Below, piece after piece: positions 47,037-56,630 of a stretch of 64,000 nt of DNA. The DNA comes from Kiritimatiellia bacterium (GTDB lineage Bacteria > Verrucomicrobiota > Kiritimatiellia > RFP12 > UBA1067). The first letter of the stretch is position 1. Every line of letters begins with the position of its first letter. Location: contig JAFRDO010000012.1 of the NCBI GenBank assembly GCA_017403825.1, positions 62,001 through 126,000 on the forward strand, read 5' to 3'. The notes below the pieces were generated by a model. That model saw only the letters and a program-made list of their open reading frames with translations, made no database searches and was not told the DNA's origin. The position numbers and the translations under genes were made by a program.

Positions 47037-48124
47037 CAGCTTCCGTAGCCTTCCTTCCTTAGTTTCGTGACGATGGAATCGGGGTCCTGCGACTTTGTGA
47101 TGAGTTCCTGGTAGGTGATGAGGCCCTGCTTGAAGAGGTCGGTGAGCGACGCGTCGAGCGTGGTCATGCCGAACTTCGCGCCGGTCTGCATGTCGCTCTT
47201 GATCATGTTCGTCTTGTTGTCGCGTATGCGCGAGCGGATCGCGTCCGTCGTAGTCATGATCTCGAACGCCGCGACACGCCCGCGGATCTTGCCGTCCTGC
47301 CCGCGGCGCGGAAGCAGTATCTGCGAGATGACCGCCTGCAGGCCCGCCGCCAGCTGAGTGCGGATCTGCGCCTGCTGGTTCATCGTGAACGCGTCGACGA
47401 TACGGTCGATCGTCTCGGCGGCGCCGGTCGTGTGCAGAGTGCCGAAGACCAGGTGGCCCGTCTCGGCGGCCGTGATAGCCGCCGCAATCGTCTCGAGGTC
47501 GCGCATTTCGCCGACGAGTATGACATCAGGGTCCTGGCGGAGTGCGCGCCTGATCGCCTCTGCGAAGCTCGGCACGTCGTCGCCGATCTCGCGCTGCGTG
47601 ACGAGCGAGTTCTTCGAGGTGTGGTAGAACTCTATCGGGTCCTCGATCGTCACGATGTGGACGTTGCGCTCCCTGTTGATGACATCAATCATCGACGCAA
47701 GCGTCGTCGACTTGCCGGAGCCGGTAGGGCCGGTCACGAGGATGAGTCCGCGCGGCCTGAAGAGTATCTCCCTGACGACCGGCGGCAACCCCAGCTGCTC
47801 CATGGACATGAGCTTGTTGGGAATCTGGCGGAGAACCGCGCCGTAGCGCCGGCGCTCCTTGAACACCGACACGCGGAAGCGCGTTCCGTCGGGATGGGCC
47901 AGCGCGAAGTCGGCGCCTCCGTTGCGCTCGATCTCGGCCATCTGCTCGTCATTGGCTATCTCGCGCACGAGCGCGGCGGCGTCCGCCTCGGAAAGCGACT
48001 CGTCCGAAAGCGGCAGAAGTTCGCCGTGCACGCGCAGCTTCGGCGGCATCAGCGCCCGGATGTGCAAGTCGCTGCCGCCTTCGTCGATGGTGGCCTGCAA
48101 CAGCTCTTCCATGCGGATTTCCAT
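47036..48124 (-). CDS. pilT: Twitching motility ATPase PilT
   Basis: This 362-residue retraction motor has an N-terminal PAS-like domain (residues 1-90, E-E-L-L-Q-A-T-I-D-E-G-G-S-D-L-H-I), Walker A G-P-T-G-S-G-K-S-T-T near 131-140, A-L-R-Q-D-P-D-V-I-L-V-G-E-M-R-D-L-E-T and H-T-T-G-A-A-E-T-I-D-R, all diagnostic of PilT. Together with pilB it makes an extension/retraction pair. No pilin gene is nearby. Confidence 0.95.
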
Positions 48125-48171
48125 GCGTGTCGTCCCCTTCTCCCTTTAATGTCGTCCGCCCCCGGAAACCG

Positions 48172-49452
48172 TCACTTCACCGGCTCCAGCCTCTCCTGCC
48201 CGTTCATGTACGGGCGCAGCACCTCGGGAATCGTCACGGATCCGTCGGCGTTCTGGTGCTGCTCCAGGAGCGCGACCATGAGCCGCGGCAGAGCGACGCC
48301 GGAGCCGTTCAGCGTGTGGACGAGCCGCGTCTTGCCGTCGGCGTCGCGGAAGCGGCAGTTGAGCCGCCGCGCCTGGTAGTCGGTGAAGCAGCTGCACGAG
48401 CTGACCTCCAGCCACTGACCCTCGCCTGGAGCCCAAAGCTCCAGGTCGTAGCACTTCGCCGCAGAGAAACCCATGTCGCCTGAGGAGAGCATCAGCACAC
48501 GGAAATGGAGCCCCAGGCCCGTAAGCACCTCCTCGGCCTCCTTCACCAGCGTCTCCAGCTGCTCGAAGCTAGTGTCGGGGTGGACGAAGTTAACCATCTC
48601 CACCTTGTCGAACTGATGGACGCGCAGCATGCCGCGCGTCATCTTGCCGGCCGACCCTGCCTCGCGGCGGAAGCACGGCGTGTAGGCGGTCAGCTTTATC
48701 GGCAGGTCCTTGCCGTCGAGTATGTCGTCGCGGTAGTAGTTCGTCACCGGCACCTCGGCCGTAGGAATGAGCCAGAAGTCGTCGATCTGGCAGTGGTACA
48801 GGTCCTCTGCGAACTTCGGCAGCTGCCCGGTTCCAGTCATCGAGTCGCTGTTCACCACGAACGGCGGCAGCATTTCCGTGTAGCCCTGCTTCCGGCAATG
48901 GAGGTCGAGCATGTACTGTATGAGCGCACGCTGGAGCTTCGCGCCCTGCCCAAGAATGATCGGGAAGCCCGTGCCCGTCAGCTTGACGCCGCGAGGGAAG
49001 TCGAAGATGCCGAGCTTCTCGCCGACGGTCATGTGGTCGAGCACCTTGAAGTCGGGATCCTTCCACTCGCCGACCTTGCGCACCACGACGTTCGCCGACG
49101 AGTCCTGCCCGGTCGGGATCTCCGGCGCCGGTATGTTTGGAATCATGAGCAGCGCCTCGCGCAGGTCACGCTCGACCTGCGCCAGCTCCCTGTCGATCTC
49201 GGCGATGCGGTCGCCGACGGCGCGCATTTCGGCCTTGGCCGCCGCAATGTCGCCGCCCTCCTTCGCAATCTTTCCGATTTCCTTCGACGCGGCGTTGCGC
49301 TTGGCCTTCAGCGACTCGGTCTCGCCGACCAGGGCGCGCCTGCGGGCGTCCAGGTCGCGGGCATTCTCCAGCCGCTCAAGCTCCACGCCCCTGCGCGCGA
49401 GCGCCGCGGCCGTGGCGTCGAATTCTTCCCTCAGCTTCTTGATGTCAATCAT
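48172..49452 (-). CDS. serS: Seryl-tRNA synthetase
   Basis: This 426-residue class II synthetase charges tRNA-Ser. The N-terminal long coiled-coil (residues 1-110) is followed by the catalytic core with motif 2 in F-R-R-E-A-G-S-A-G and motif 3 ending G-S-G-V-A-L-P-R-L. Its promoter is TGGTATAAT at 49488-49493 on the minus strand, with a GGGAG ribosome-binding site. The divergent batD-like gene has its own -10 55 bases away. Confidence 0.97.
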   Translation of the reverse strand: MIDIKKLREEFDATAAALARRGVELERLENARDLDARRRALVGETESLKAKRNAASKEIGKIAKEGGDIAAAKAEMRAVGDRIAEIDRELAQVERDLREALLMIPNIPAPEIPTGQDSSANVVVRKVGEWKDPDFKVLDHMTVGEKLGIFDFPRGVKLTGTGFPIILGQGAKLQRALIQYMLDLHCRKQGYTEMLPPFVVNSDSMTGTGQLPKFAEDLYHCQIDDFWLIPTAEVPVTNYYRDDILDGKDLPIKLTAYTPCFRREAGSAGKMTRGMLRVHQFDKVEMVNFVHPDTSFEQLETLVKEAEEVLTGLGLHFRVLMLSSGDMGFSAAKCYDLELWAPGEGQWLEVSSCSCFTDYQARRLNCRFRDADGKTRLVHTLNGSGVALPRLMVALLEQHQNADGSVTIPEVLRPYMNGQERLEPVK

Positions 49453-49487
49453 GGTTCGGTATCGTCTCCCTTCTGGGAATGTCTTCT

Positions 49488-49493
49488 ATTATA
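49488..49493 (-). promoter_or_regulatory. -10 element of the serS promoter
   Basis: TGGTATAAT on the minus strand, about 35 bases upstream of the serS ATG, giving a leader of about 29 bases. Divergent from the batD-like promoter 55 bases away. Confidence 0.6.
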
Positions 49494-49547
49494 CCACAAT
49501 TTCGCCGCGCACGGGGACAATCTGTAATGCCGCGGGGGAGTTTATGG

Positions 49548-49553
49548 TATAAT
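49548..49553 (+). promoter_or_regulatory. -10 element of the batD-like promoter
   Basis: TGGTATAAT with the hexamer eleven bases before the ATG at 49565. A leader of only a few bases is expected. Confidence 0.65.
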
Positions 49554-49564
49554 ATGCTGACAAT

Positions 49565-51325
49565 ATGATTACGAGCCTATTCGGTGCGCTGCTGTGCGCA
49601 ATTGAGCTTTCAGGGGTGACCGGAACCGGCCTGCGCGCCCGTGCGTTCTTCGACGCAAACAACGTGAAGGTCGGCGATCCGATGACCCTCACCATAGACT
49701 TCCTCGGCGAAGCCGACTTCCGGTCGCTGCACCCGCCGGCGCTGGCGCGTTACGCCGACCGCCGCACGTGGCGACTTGACGACGCAAGCGCAAAGACCGA
49801 CACGTTCCGCGACGCACGCCGCCTCACGTACCGCGTCCGCCCCCTGCGCGAGGGCGTGATATGGTTTCCTTCCCTCGAATTCGCCTATTCCGACGCAAGC
49901 GGCGCGCGTCGGCTGGTGCGCTCGAACGAGATCCCCGTCCATGCCCGCAGCGGAACGCAGGTCGTAGTCGAGGGAATGGACGAGCAGTCCGACGGCATGC
50001 CGGAACCGCCCGCGCTGGCGACCGACGTCGTCTCGTGCGAGCTGACCGACGACATGAGCTTCGCGTGGCGCAAGGCGTGCGCGGCACCTTCGGCGAAAGC
50101 CTTCGCCGCGTTCGACTTCCCGGAAGCGAAGATGAACGAGGCGCGCTGCGCCATCCTCGACGGCAACTGGGCGCAGGCAATGAAGATATACTCGCGCCTG
50201 GAATGGCGCATCGGCCAGACGCCGGAGATCGAGCGCGGCATCGTGGCCGCGCTCGCGCGCCGCTTCGACAATCCGCACGCGGAGCTGCCGGTCTGGCGGC
50301 AGGTGCTGCGCCCGATTCTCCGCCTGGACTGGCGCGGACGCATCGGAGCCGTCGCCGGCGGACTGATTGCGCTCGCGCTGATCGGCTGGCTCGTCGGGCG
50401 CGGAATCCGGGCGCTGGCGTGCGTCGCGGCCGTCCTGCTGGCGACCGCGGCGCCGGCCCAGGACATCTTCCGCCAGATGGAAGAGGAGATGCAGCGAATG
50501 CACCAGAGGATGCAGCAGTCGTTCGGCAGCTTCAGCTTCCACTTCGGGGAGAAGGAAGAGCAGGAACCGATTTCGGTCACGGCGTCGGTCGCCGTCGACC
50601 GCAAGGCGGTACGAGTCGGCGAGCCTTTCGAGTTCATCATTTCCATCGAAGCTCCGAACACGGCGTCCATAGGACAGCTCCGCATGACGCCGTCCGAGAC
50701 GTTCGGCCTTACCGTGACCGGTCCGGCGCAGAACCTTGCCGACGCCCCGTCAAAGAACCCGAGCAACGTCGTCAAGAGGCTTTCAATCCCGGTCCGCTAC
50801 GACGTGCCGTTCCGCGGAGAGGTGTCGTTCGCTGTCGAGGGCATGGTCAGCGGACGCCGGACAAGCCGCGGCGGACGCATGAACTTCACGTTCTCGAACT
50901 CGTTCAGGTGCGACACAGCACCGCTGGCACTCGACGTACTGCCGCTCCCGTCGGCAGGCCAGCCGGACGACTTCGCCGGCGTCGTCTCCGAGGGGCTGGC
51001 AATATTCGAGCTGCCGGACCTTCTGAAGGTGGAGACGAACGACGTAATCACCATCACCTACCGCATGCGTCCGAAGGGATACGTGCCGGCGGACTTCCTG
51101 CCGCGCGGCGCGGCGTTCGAGTGGTCGCGGCAGACGAACCGCGAGGGTCAGGTGCAGGAGATCGAATACCGGCGCTACTTCGTCGCCGACGGCGCGGCCA
51201 CGACGCCTACGCTTTCAATACCATACTACGACCCGCGCACGAAGTCCTACAAGACGGCTAAGGTCGGCGGCACGCCGCTCAAGTACGTGTCGCCTCGGGA
51301 ACCCCAATCCAACCGAAGCAAGTGA
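49565..51325 (+). CDS. BatD-like protein with two beta-rich domains and central membrane segments
   Basis: This 586-residue protein resembles BatD, the aerotolerance-associated membrane protein. Residues 1-130 form a secreted beta-rich domain (F-D-A-N-N-V-K-V-G-D-P-M-T-L-T-I), then a soluble alpha-helical stretch (T-P-E-I-E-R-G-I-V-A-A-L), two hydrophobic segments near 263-300, and a second beta-rich region with V-D-R-K-A-V-R-V-G-E-P-F-E-F and I-S-V-T-A-S-V. The first and second beta domains look like repeats of each other (both open with V-G-D/E-P-x-x-x-x-I). No BatA/B/C genes are nearby, so its partner set is unclear. lysA follows. Confidence 0.75.
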   Translation: MITSLFGALLCAIELSGVTGTGLRARAFFDANNVKVGDPMTLTIDFLGEADFRSLHPPALARYADRRTWRLDDASAKTDTFRDARRLTYRVRPLREGVIWFPSLEFAYSDASGARRLVRSNEIPVHARSGTQVVVEGMDEQSDGMPEPPALATDVVSCELTDDMSFAWRKACAAPSAKAFAAFDFPEAKMNEARCAILDGNWAQAMKIYSRLEWRIGQTPEIERGIVAALARRFDNPHAELPVWRQVLRPILRLDWRGRIGAVAGGLIALALIGWLVGRGIRALACVAAVLLATAAPAQDIFRQMEEEMQRMHQRMQQSFGSFSFHFGEKEEQEPISVTASVAVDRKAVRVGEPFEFIISIEAPNTASIGQLRMTPSETFGLTVTGPAQNLADAPSKNPSNVVKRLSIPVRYDVPFRGEVSFAVEGMVSGRRTSRGGRMNFTFSNSFRCDTAPLALDVLPLPSAGQPDDFAGVVSEGLAIFELPDLLKVETNDVITITYRMRPKGYVPADFLPRGAAFEWSRQTNREGQVQEIEYRRYFVADGAATTPTLSIPYYDPRTKSYKTAKVGGTPLKYVSPREPQSNRSK

Positions 51326-51330
51326 TTTGG

Positions 51331-51336
51331 TATAAT
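51331..51336 (+). promoter_or_regulatory. -10 element of the lysA promoter
   Basis: TGGTATAAT starting six bases after the batD-like stop, with a leader of about 27 bases to the lysA ATG. Confidence 0.65.
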
Positions 51337-51370
51337 ACCCGCACATTCCAGAAGACCAGGCAATCCAAAA

Positions 51371-52654
51371 ATGAGAACACTACCATTCGACAAGGCAAAG
51401 CTGGAGGAGATCGCGACCAGGTGGCCGACCCCCTTTCACATCTACGACGCCAAGGCCATTAGGGCGAACGCCAGGCGGCTGAAGAAGGCTTTCGCATGGA
51501 ACAAGGGCTTCAGAGAATACTTCGCTGTCAAGGCGACGCCGAACCCACACATCATGCAACTGCTGCGCAACGGTTTCGACTTCGGCTCCGACTGCTCTTC
51601 GATGGCCGAGCTCGTGCTGGCGGAGAAAGTCGGAAACGTCGGCGAGGCGATCATGTTCACATCGAACGACACGCCGGCGGAAGAATTCAGGAAGGCGTGG
51701 GAACTCGGGGCCATCATCAACTTCGACGACCTGACCCACATCGGATACTGCCTAGACGCCGTCGGGGCTGACGCGGCCTCGGTCGCCTCCCGCCTCTTCT
51801 GCTGCCGCTACAACCCCGGACCGCTCAAGGGCGGCAACGCCATCATCGGCAAGCCCGAGGAAGCGAAATACGGCTTTACGCGAGACCAGCTCTTCGACGG
51901 ATACCGCCGCCTGAAGGAGGCCGGCGCCACGCGTTTCGGCCTGCACACGATGGTCGCCTCGAACGAGCTTGACCCGGAATACATCATCGACACGGCGAAG
52001 ATGCTCTTCGACCTGGTGGCCGACATCTCCCAGCAGCTTGAGATCTCGTTCGACTTCGTCAACATCGGCGGCGGCATCGGCATTCCCTACCGTCCCGACC
52101 AGACGGCGATGGACCTTGAACGCGTCGGCAAGGGCATCGAGGCCGCGTACAAGGAGATCGTCACCGGACGCGGCCTTCCCCCGCTGCGGCTTTTCATGGA
52201 GTGCGGGCGCTGCATCACCGGCCCTTACGGATACCTCGTCTCGCGCGTCCGGCATATCAAGAACACGTACCGCATGTACGCCGGGTTGGACGCCTGCATG
52301 TCGAACCTGATGCGTCCCGCGCTCTACGGCGCGTATCACGAGATCGTCGTGCCGGGCAAGGAGACGAGCGGCGACACGTCGGTCTACGACGTCACCGGCT
52401 CGCTGTGCGAGAACAACGACAAGTTCGCCATACAGCGGGTACTGCCCGTCCTTGAGCGCGGAGACCTCGTGGTCATCTGCGACGCAGGAGCGCACGGCCA
52501 CGCGATGGGCTTCCAGTACAACGGCAAACTGCGCAGCGCAGAGCTTCTTCTCGAGGAGGACGGCTCGGTGCGCGAGATACGCCGCGCCGAGACGCTCGAC
52601 GACTACTTCGCCACGCTCGACTTCTCCTCGTTGCCCCTGAGCGAGAAGCGCTAG
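51371..52654 (+). CDS. lysA: Diaminopimelate decarboxylase
   Basis: This 427-residue PLP enzyme makes lysine from meso-diaminopimelate. The PLP lysine lies in Y-F-A-V-K-A-T-P-N-P (Lys53), the barrel has G-S-D-C-S-S-M-A-E-L, H-T-M-V-A-S-N and G-G-G-I-G-I-P-Y-R-P, and the C-terminal domain has C-E-N-N-D-K-F and D-A-G-A-H-G. The pattern fits LysA of the Bacteroidetes/PVC type. It has its own promoter. The stop overlaps the rluD gene by four bases (convergent). Confidence 0.9.
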   Translation: MRTLPFDKAKLEEIATRWPTPFHIYDAKAIRANARRLKKAFAWNKGFREYFAVKATPNPHIMQLLRNGFDFGSDCSSMAELVLAEKVGNVGEAIMFTSNDTPAEEFRKAWELGAIINFDDLTHIGYCLDAVGADAASVASRLFCCRYNPGPLKGGNAIIGKPEEAKYGFTRDQLFDGYRRLKEAGATRFGLHTMVASNELDPEYIIDTAKMLFDLVADISQQLEISFDFVNIGGGIGIPYRPDQTAMDLERVGKGIEAAYKEIVTGRGLPPLRLFMECGRCITGPYGYLVSRVRHIKNTYRMYAGLDACMSNLMRPALYGAYHEIVVPGKETSGDTSVYDVTGSLCENNDKFAIQRVLPVLERGDLVVICDAGAHGHAMGFQYNGKLRSAELLLEEDGSVREIRRAETLDDYFATLDFSSLPLSEKR

Positions 52655-53538
52655 GGATTCTCGAAATAGGGCGACATGTCCGCCGGCACCGGGGCCTCGA
52701 ATGAAAGAGACTGGCCTGTGACCGGGTGACGCAAGCCTAGGCGCCACGCATGAAGCATCTGCCGCGCCGGCGGAGGGTTCAGCAGTTTGTCGCGCGCCGG
52801 AGAGCCGTACGTCCTGTCGCCCGCAACAGGGCATTTCAGCGATGCCATATGCACCCTTATCTGGTGGGTTCTGCCCGTCTCGATGCGGCACTCGACGACG
52901 GAGAAGTTCGGGCGGCCCGCCGGCGTCAGCACGCGCCAGTTCGTTATCGCGACCTTGCCGTTGCGCTCCACTATCGCCATGCGCTTGCGGTCCACAGGGT
53001 GCCGTCCTATCAGGTTCTCGATGCGTCCCGACTCGAGCGGCGGCCGCCCGTGGCAGACGGCAAGATACGTCTTCTCCACCTGGGAATGGCTGGCGAACGC
53101 CCGCGCAAGCGACGCCATGGCCCGCGCAGTCTTCGCGACGGCGATCAGCCCAGACGTGTCCTGGTCGAGGCGGTGAACGATTCCCGGACGCGCCGCGCAG
53201 CCGATGTCGGCAAGGCCAGGGCAGCGGTGGATCAGCGCGTTGACCAGCGTGCCGGTGAAATGGCCTGGCGCAGGATGCACTACCATGCCTGGCGGCTTGT
53301 CCACGACAATCAGGTCATCGTCCTCAAAGACGACTGAAAGCGGAATGTCCTCCGGCTCCGGTATGGACGGCACAGGCGGCGGAATCTCGACCGAGATGTC
53401 GTCCGTCTCAGAAACGACCTGACCGGCCTTCACGGCGGTCTTGCCGTTCACGGCGACCAGTCCGGCCTTGATCAGCCCCTCAGCGCGGGAGCGCGAGAAG
53501 TCCGGATGCAGCTCAAGTATTCGCCTGTCTAGTCTCAT
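52651..53538 (-). CDS. rluD: RluD-type 23S rRNA pseudouridine synthase
   Basis: This 295-residue enzyme modifies uridines in 23S rRNA. It has an N-terminal S4 RNA-binding domain (about 1-70), the RluA family motif H-R-L-D-Q-D-T-S-G with its catalytic Asp near residue 125, and a C-terminal R-T-H-Q-I-R-V-H segment. Length fits RluD (about 320) or RluA/C forms. Its start overlaps the malic enzyme gene by 26 bases. Confidence 0.92.
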   Translation of the reverse strand: MRLDRRILELHPDFSRSRAEGLIKAGLVAVNGKTAVKAGQVVSETDDISVEIPPPVPSIPEPEDIPLSVVFEDDDLIVVDKPPGMVVHPAPGHFTGTLVNALIHRCPGLADIGCAARPGIVHRLDQDTSGLIAVAKTARAMASLARAFASHSQVEKTYLAVCHGRPPLESGRIENLIGRHPVDRKRMAIVERNGKVAITNWRVLTPAGRPNFSVVECRIETGRTHQIRVHMASLKCPVAGDRTYGSPARDKLLNPPPARQMLHAWRLGLRHPVTGQSLSFEAPVPADMSPYFENP

Positions 53539-54820
53539 TGCGGCGTTCGAGGTCCTGCCGGTAGGCGGCGAGGTCGAGCGCGCTACGCGCGACGCCGGAC
53601 CTGACGGCGGCCTCGGCGACTGCGAAAGAGACCTCGGTGAACAGGCGGCGGTCGAACGGCTTCGGTATGAGGTAGCCTTCGCCGAACTCCAGCGTCTCGC
53701 CCGGATACAGGGCCTTCACGTCGTCGGGCACTGGCTTCTGGGCCAGCGCGGCAAGGGCGTTCGCGGCAGCGACCTTCATCTCCATATTGATGGTCGTGGC
53801 GCGAGCGTCCAGCGCCCCACGGAAGAGATACGGGAAGCCGAGGACATTGTTGATCTGGTTCGGATAGTCGCTCCGCCCCGTCACCATCACGAAGCGACGG
53901 CCGACGAGCGCGGCAGAGGCGGCCTCCGGAGTGATCTCGGGATCGGGATTCGCCATCGCGAATATCGCAGGAAACGCGCCCATCGACTTCACGTCGTCGC
54001 CTGAAAGCACGTTGGCAGCCGAAACCCCGATGAACACGTCGGCTCCGGCAATCGCCTCCTTCAGCGTCTTCGCGCACGTGTCGACGGCGTGACGGGCCTT
54101 GAATGGATTGAGGTCTGCGCGGTCCTTGCGGATCGTGCCCTTGCTGTCGCACATCGTGACGTCGCAAACGCCTGCGGCCTTCAGCATGTCGCAGATGCGT
54201 ATGCCGGCCGCCCCGGCTCCGTTGATCACGACCTTGAGCGAGTCCAGCGGACGGCCTGCGATCTTAGCGTAGTTCATCACGCCGGAGAGCGCTATGACCG
54301 CCGTTCCCCACTGGTCGTCATGGAAGACGGGAATGTCAAGCGCGGCATCGAGCTTGTCCTCTATCTCGAAGCACGCCGGCGCCGCGATGTCCTCAAGGTT
54401 GACGCCGCCATACTGCGGGGCGATGGCCATCACCGCGTCGATGACGCGCTGGGGATCGGTCTTGCCCTCGCTCCGTCCGCCGACGCGGCACCTGTCGAGC
54501 GGCACCGGCCAGGCGTCCACGTCGCCGAAGGACTTGAATAGCACAGCCTTGCCTTCCATTACCGGAATGGACGCCGCGGCGCCCAGGTCGCCCAAGCCGA
54601 GTATCGCGGTGCCGTCGGACACCACGGCCACCAGGTTCGGCTTGGCCGTCACGTCATAAATGGCCTTCGGGTTTGCCGCGACCGCCTTCACCGCATGTGC
54701 CACGCCCGGCGTGTAGGCAAGGCACAGGTCGTCCTTCGTCTTCAGGGGCTTTGGTAGCGACACCGCGACCTTCCCTCCCCGGTGAAACGCGATGACTTCC
54801 TCTTTTCCGTATGCTGACAT
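53513..54820 (-). CDS. NAD(P)-dependent malic enzyme (decarboxylating)
   Basis: The preferred ATG at 54820 gives 435 residues; it follows an AAAGGAG site. The enzyme converts malate to pyruvate and CO2. Motifs include L-A-Y-T-P-G-V-A near the N-terminus, [29 protein letters not shown] (metal ligands) and V-I-N-G-A-G-A-A-G for the cofactor. It has no C-terminal phosphotransacetylase-like region, unlike MaeB (about 760 residues); this is the short bacterial form. It feeds pyruvate and reducing power. Confidence 0.93.
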   Translation of the reverse strand: MSAYGKEEVIAFHRGGKVAVSLPKPLKTKDDLCLAYTPGVAHAVKAVAANPKAIYDVTAKPNLVAVVSDGTAILGLGDLGAAASIPVMEGKAVLFKSFGDVDAWPVPLDRCRVGGRSEGKTDPQRVIDAVMAIAPQYGGVNLEDIAAPACFEIEDKLDAALDIPVFHDDQWGTAVIALSGVMNYAKIAGRPLDSLKVVINGAGAAGIRICDMLKAAGVCDVTMCDSKGTIRKDRADLNPFKARHAVDTCAKTLKEAIAGADVFIGVSAANVLSGDDVKSMGAFPAIFAMANPDPEITPEAASAALVGRRFVMVTGRSDYPNQINNVLGFPYLFRGALDARATTINMEMKVAAANALAALAQKPVPDDVKALYPGETLEFGEGYLIPKPFDRRLFTEVSFAVAEAAVRSGVARSALDLAAYRQDLERRNETRQANT

Positions 54821-54848
54821 TGTCCGAAACTCCTTTCGATCGGATACT

Positions 54849-55727
54849 CTATTTCCCCTTCTCGGCAAGCCATGTCTTCAGCACGGCCACCTGCCGGACG
54901 GCGTCCAGATAGGCGTTGCCAACGAGGTTCTCAAGCGTATACCAGCCGTCGTATCCGTCGGCGGCCAACGACCTGACTATCGTCTCGTTCGGGACCGCGC
55001 CAAGGCCGAGCGTCGCATACTTGCGGCTGTCCTCCTTCAGCTGGTCCTTGAGATGCACGTGCTCGATGCGGCCCTTGGCGTACTTCATCATGTCCACGAT
55101 GTCGTCGCCACGACCGGCGTAGTACAGGTTGCCGCTGTCGAGGGCGAAGCGAAGGCCGGGTATTTCGTCCAGCATGCGTTTCAGGCGGCTCGCGCTCGAG
55201 CACGGGTTCTCCGTGCCTCCGAAGTCCTCTACCGTTATCGTGATGCCGCGCTTGCTCCCCTCGTCGACGAACATCCTCACGCCGGACAGCACCTTCGCGA
55301 AGTCCGCCTCCTTGTCGCCATTCTTCCTGAAGTTGGACGGCACGACCATGACGCGCGGCACTCCATACTTCTCCGCCGCGTCAAGCACCCTGGCGCACTC
55401 CTCCGCCCCGTTGTCCGCCGCATACATGTCTGGAAAGCAGTAGAGGTTGATCGGCTTCAGCTTCGTCGCCGCAAGCGCCGCGAGGTTTCCGTCGAACGCG
55501 CTCGTGTCGAAGCCGCGGATGCCAAGGCCATAAAGCAAATCCGCCGCTTCGGCAAGGGAAACTCCGCGTTCCTTCGCCGTGCGGTGTATGGCGTTCGCGA
55601 ACACCGATATCTTGGGTTCTCCGCCGGTTGCGGCGCGGCTGGCATCGGCCTGCGGCTCCGCAAACGCGACGGCGGCCGACAGCAGCACGGCATGGACAAG
55701 GCTCACGGCATGCACATTCGTTCTCAT
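54849..55727 (-). CDS. Exported sugar phosphate isomerase/epimerase-like TIM-barrel protein
   Basis: This 292-residue protein has a signal peptide (hydrophobic from residue 8, cleavage near AFA-EP) and a xylose-isomerase/endonuclease IV-type TIM barrel. Metal-site segments are visible: V-E-D-F-G-G (Glu), A-L-D-S-G-N (Asp), H-V-H-L-K-D (His) and Y-T-L-E-N-L (Glu). Usually such enzymes are cytosolic sugar isomerases; the export signal suggests a periplasmic sugar isomerase. TGGTATAAT at 55736-55741 on the minus strand lies eight bases from the start, so the mRNA may be leaderless. Confidence 0.8.
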   Translation of the reverse strand: MRTNVHAVSLVHAVLLSAAVAFAEPQADASRAATGGEPKISVFANAIHRTAKERGVSLAEAADLLYGLGIRGFDTSAFDGNLAALAATKLKPINLYCFPDMYAADNGAEECARVLDAAEKYGVPRVMVVPSNFRKNGDKEADFAKVLSGVRMFVDEGSKRGITITVEDFGGTENPCSSASRLKRMLDEIPGLRFALDSGNLYYAGRGDDIVDMMKYAKGRIEHVHLKDQLKEDSRKYATLGLGAVPNETIVRSLAADGYDGWYTLENLVGNAYLDAVRQVAVLKTWLAEKGK

Positions 55728-55735
55728 GCCAACGG

Positions 55736-55741
55736 ATTATA
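55736..55741 (-). promoter_or_regulatory. -10 element ahead of the exported TIM-barrel gene
   Basis: TGGTATAAT on the minus strand, eight bases before the ATG. It overlaps the last codon and stop of the upstream glycosyltransferase gene. Confidence 0.6.
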
Positions 55742-56630
55742 CCACAACACCGCCGCCCGCACAACGCAGGAACGCGACCGCCGCGGCCGTCAGGGGATGG
55801 CGGAGTGAACATGGAAACATCCGGAGCGATTCAGCGACGAACGGGTCGGAGACGTAGCGCCGCCAGTCGCGGCGGGCCTTCAGCAGCTCCATCGCCGAGA
55901 AAACCGCGCTCGCAGCGAAATACCGCATCGCCTCGCCGCCGACTCGCCCTGCGATCGCCTTTCGGTTCTCGAGCGCAGCGAACTTGTATTCGAAGTAGCG
56001 GTCCGTGCCGAGCGTCGTCGCAAGGATTCCGTTCGGCCCCGGGGAGTAGTCGTACAGGACGTCTGGGATGGAGGCCACCTTCCCGGCGCGTGCCGCGCAC
56101 TCCGCTATGAACGGGGAATCCTCGTAGAGGCGCAGGCTCTCGTCGAAGCGGATAGAATGACGCTCGATGAAGTCGCGCCTGAACGCACACCGCCATACGC
56201 CGCCCTGCTCGCGCCGCGCGTGGAGGTCGCCGCCGGCGTTCCAGCGGAGCACGTCGTCGAAGGAATAGCCGAAGAATGCTGGCAGCATCGCCTCGCGGAT
56301 TGCCTCGTTGCCCGAAAGGCAGTAGTCGCGCTTCAGCGGCGCGTAGTCGAACGAGGATAGCACGAAGTCCGCGCCGGACGACTCGAGCGCCGCGGACAGC
56401 CGTCGGAAGAAGTCAGGCCGAACCGTGTCGTCAGCGTCAACGAAGAACACCACGTCGCCAGTCGCCTTGTCAAGCCCCCGGTTGCGCGCCCAGGAAAGGC
56501 CGCGCAGCGCATCGTCGGTGACGACGATGCGCTCGACGTCCAGCCCGACTGCGGCGACGTCAAGCGACCGGAGCGTCTGCTGGAGCGTCGGCTCCGACGG
56601 ACGCGACGGTATGATCGCGCTGAGCCTCAT
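55737..56630 (-). CDS. Family 2 glycosyltransferase
   Basis: This 297-residue protein starts at the ATG at 56630 (M-R-L-S-A-I-I-P-S-R-P). The GT-A fold is shown by A-I-I-P-S-R-P, A-R-N-R-G-L-D-K-A-T-G-D-V-V-F-F-V-D-A-D-D (metal-binding D-x-D) and further on C-A-F-R-R-D-F-I-E-R. It would add a sugar to a glycan or lipid. The longer frame to 56762 lies in the parA gene. The gene begins 71 bases inside the parA coding sequence, an unusually long overlap. Confidence 0.85.
   Translation of the reverse strand: MRLSAIIPSRPSEPTLQQTLRSLDVAAVGLDVERIVVTDDALRGLSWARNRGLDKATGDVVFFVDADDTVRPDFFRRLSAALESSGADFVLSSFDYAPLKRDYCLSGNEAIREAMLPAFFGYSFDDVLRWNAGGDLHARREQGGVWRCAFRRDFIERHSIRFDESLRLYEDSPFIAECAARAGKVASIPDVLYDYSPGPNGILATTLGTDRYFEYKFAALENRKAIAGRVGGEAMRYFAASAVFSAMELLKARRDWRRYVSDPFVAESLRMFPCSLRHPLTAAAVAFLRCAGGGVVV

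Noticed and set aside
49554..49568. A four-codon upstream ORF (ATG CTG ACA ATA TGA) overlapping the batD-like start
   Set aside because: Its ATG lies directly beside the -10 hexamer and so ahead of the expected RNA start.
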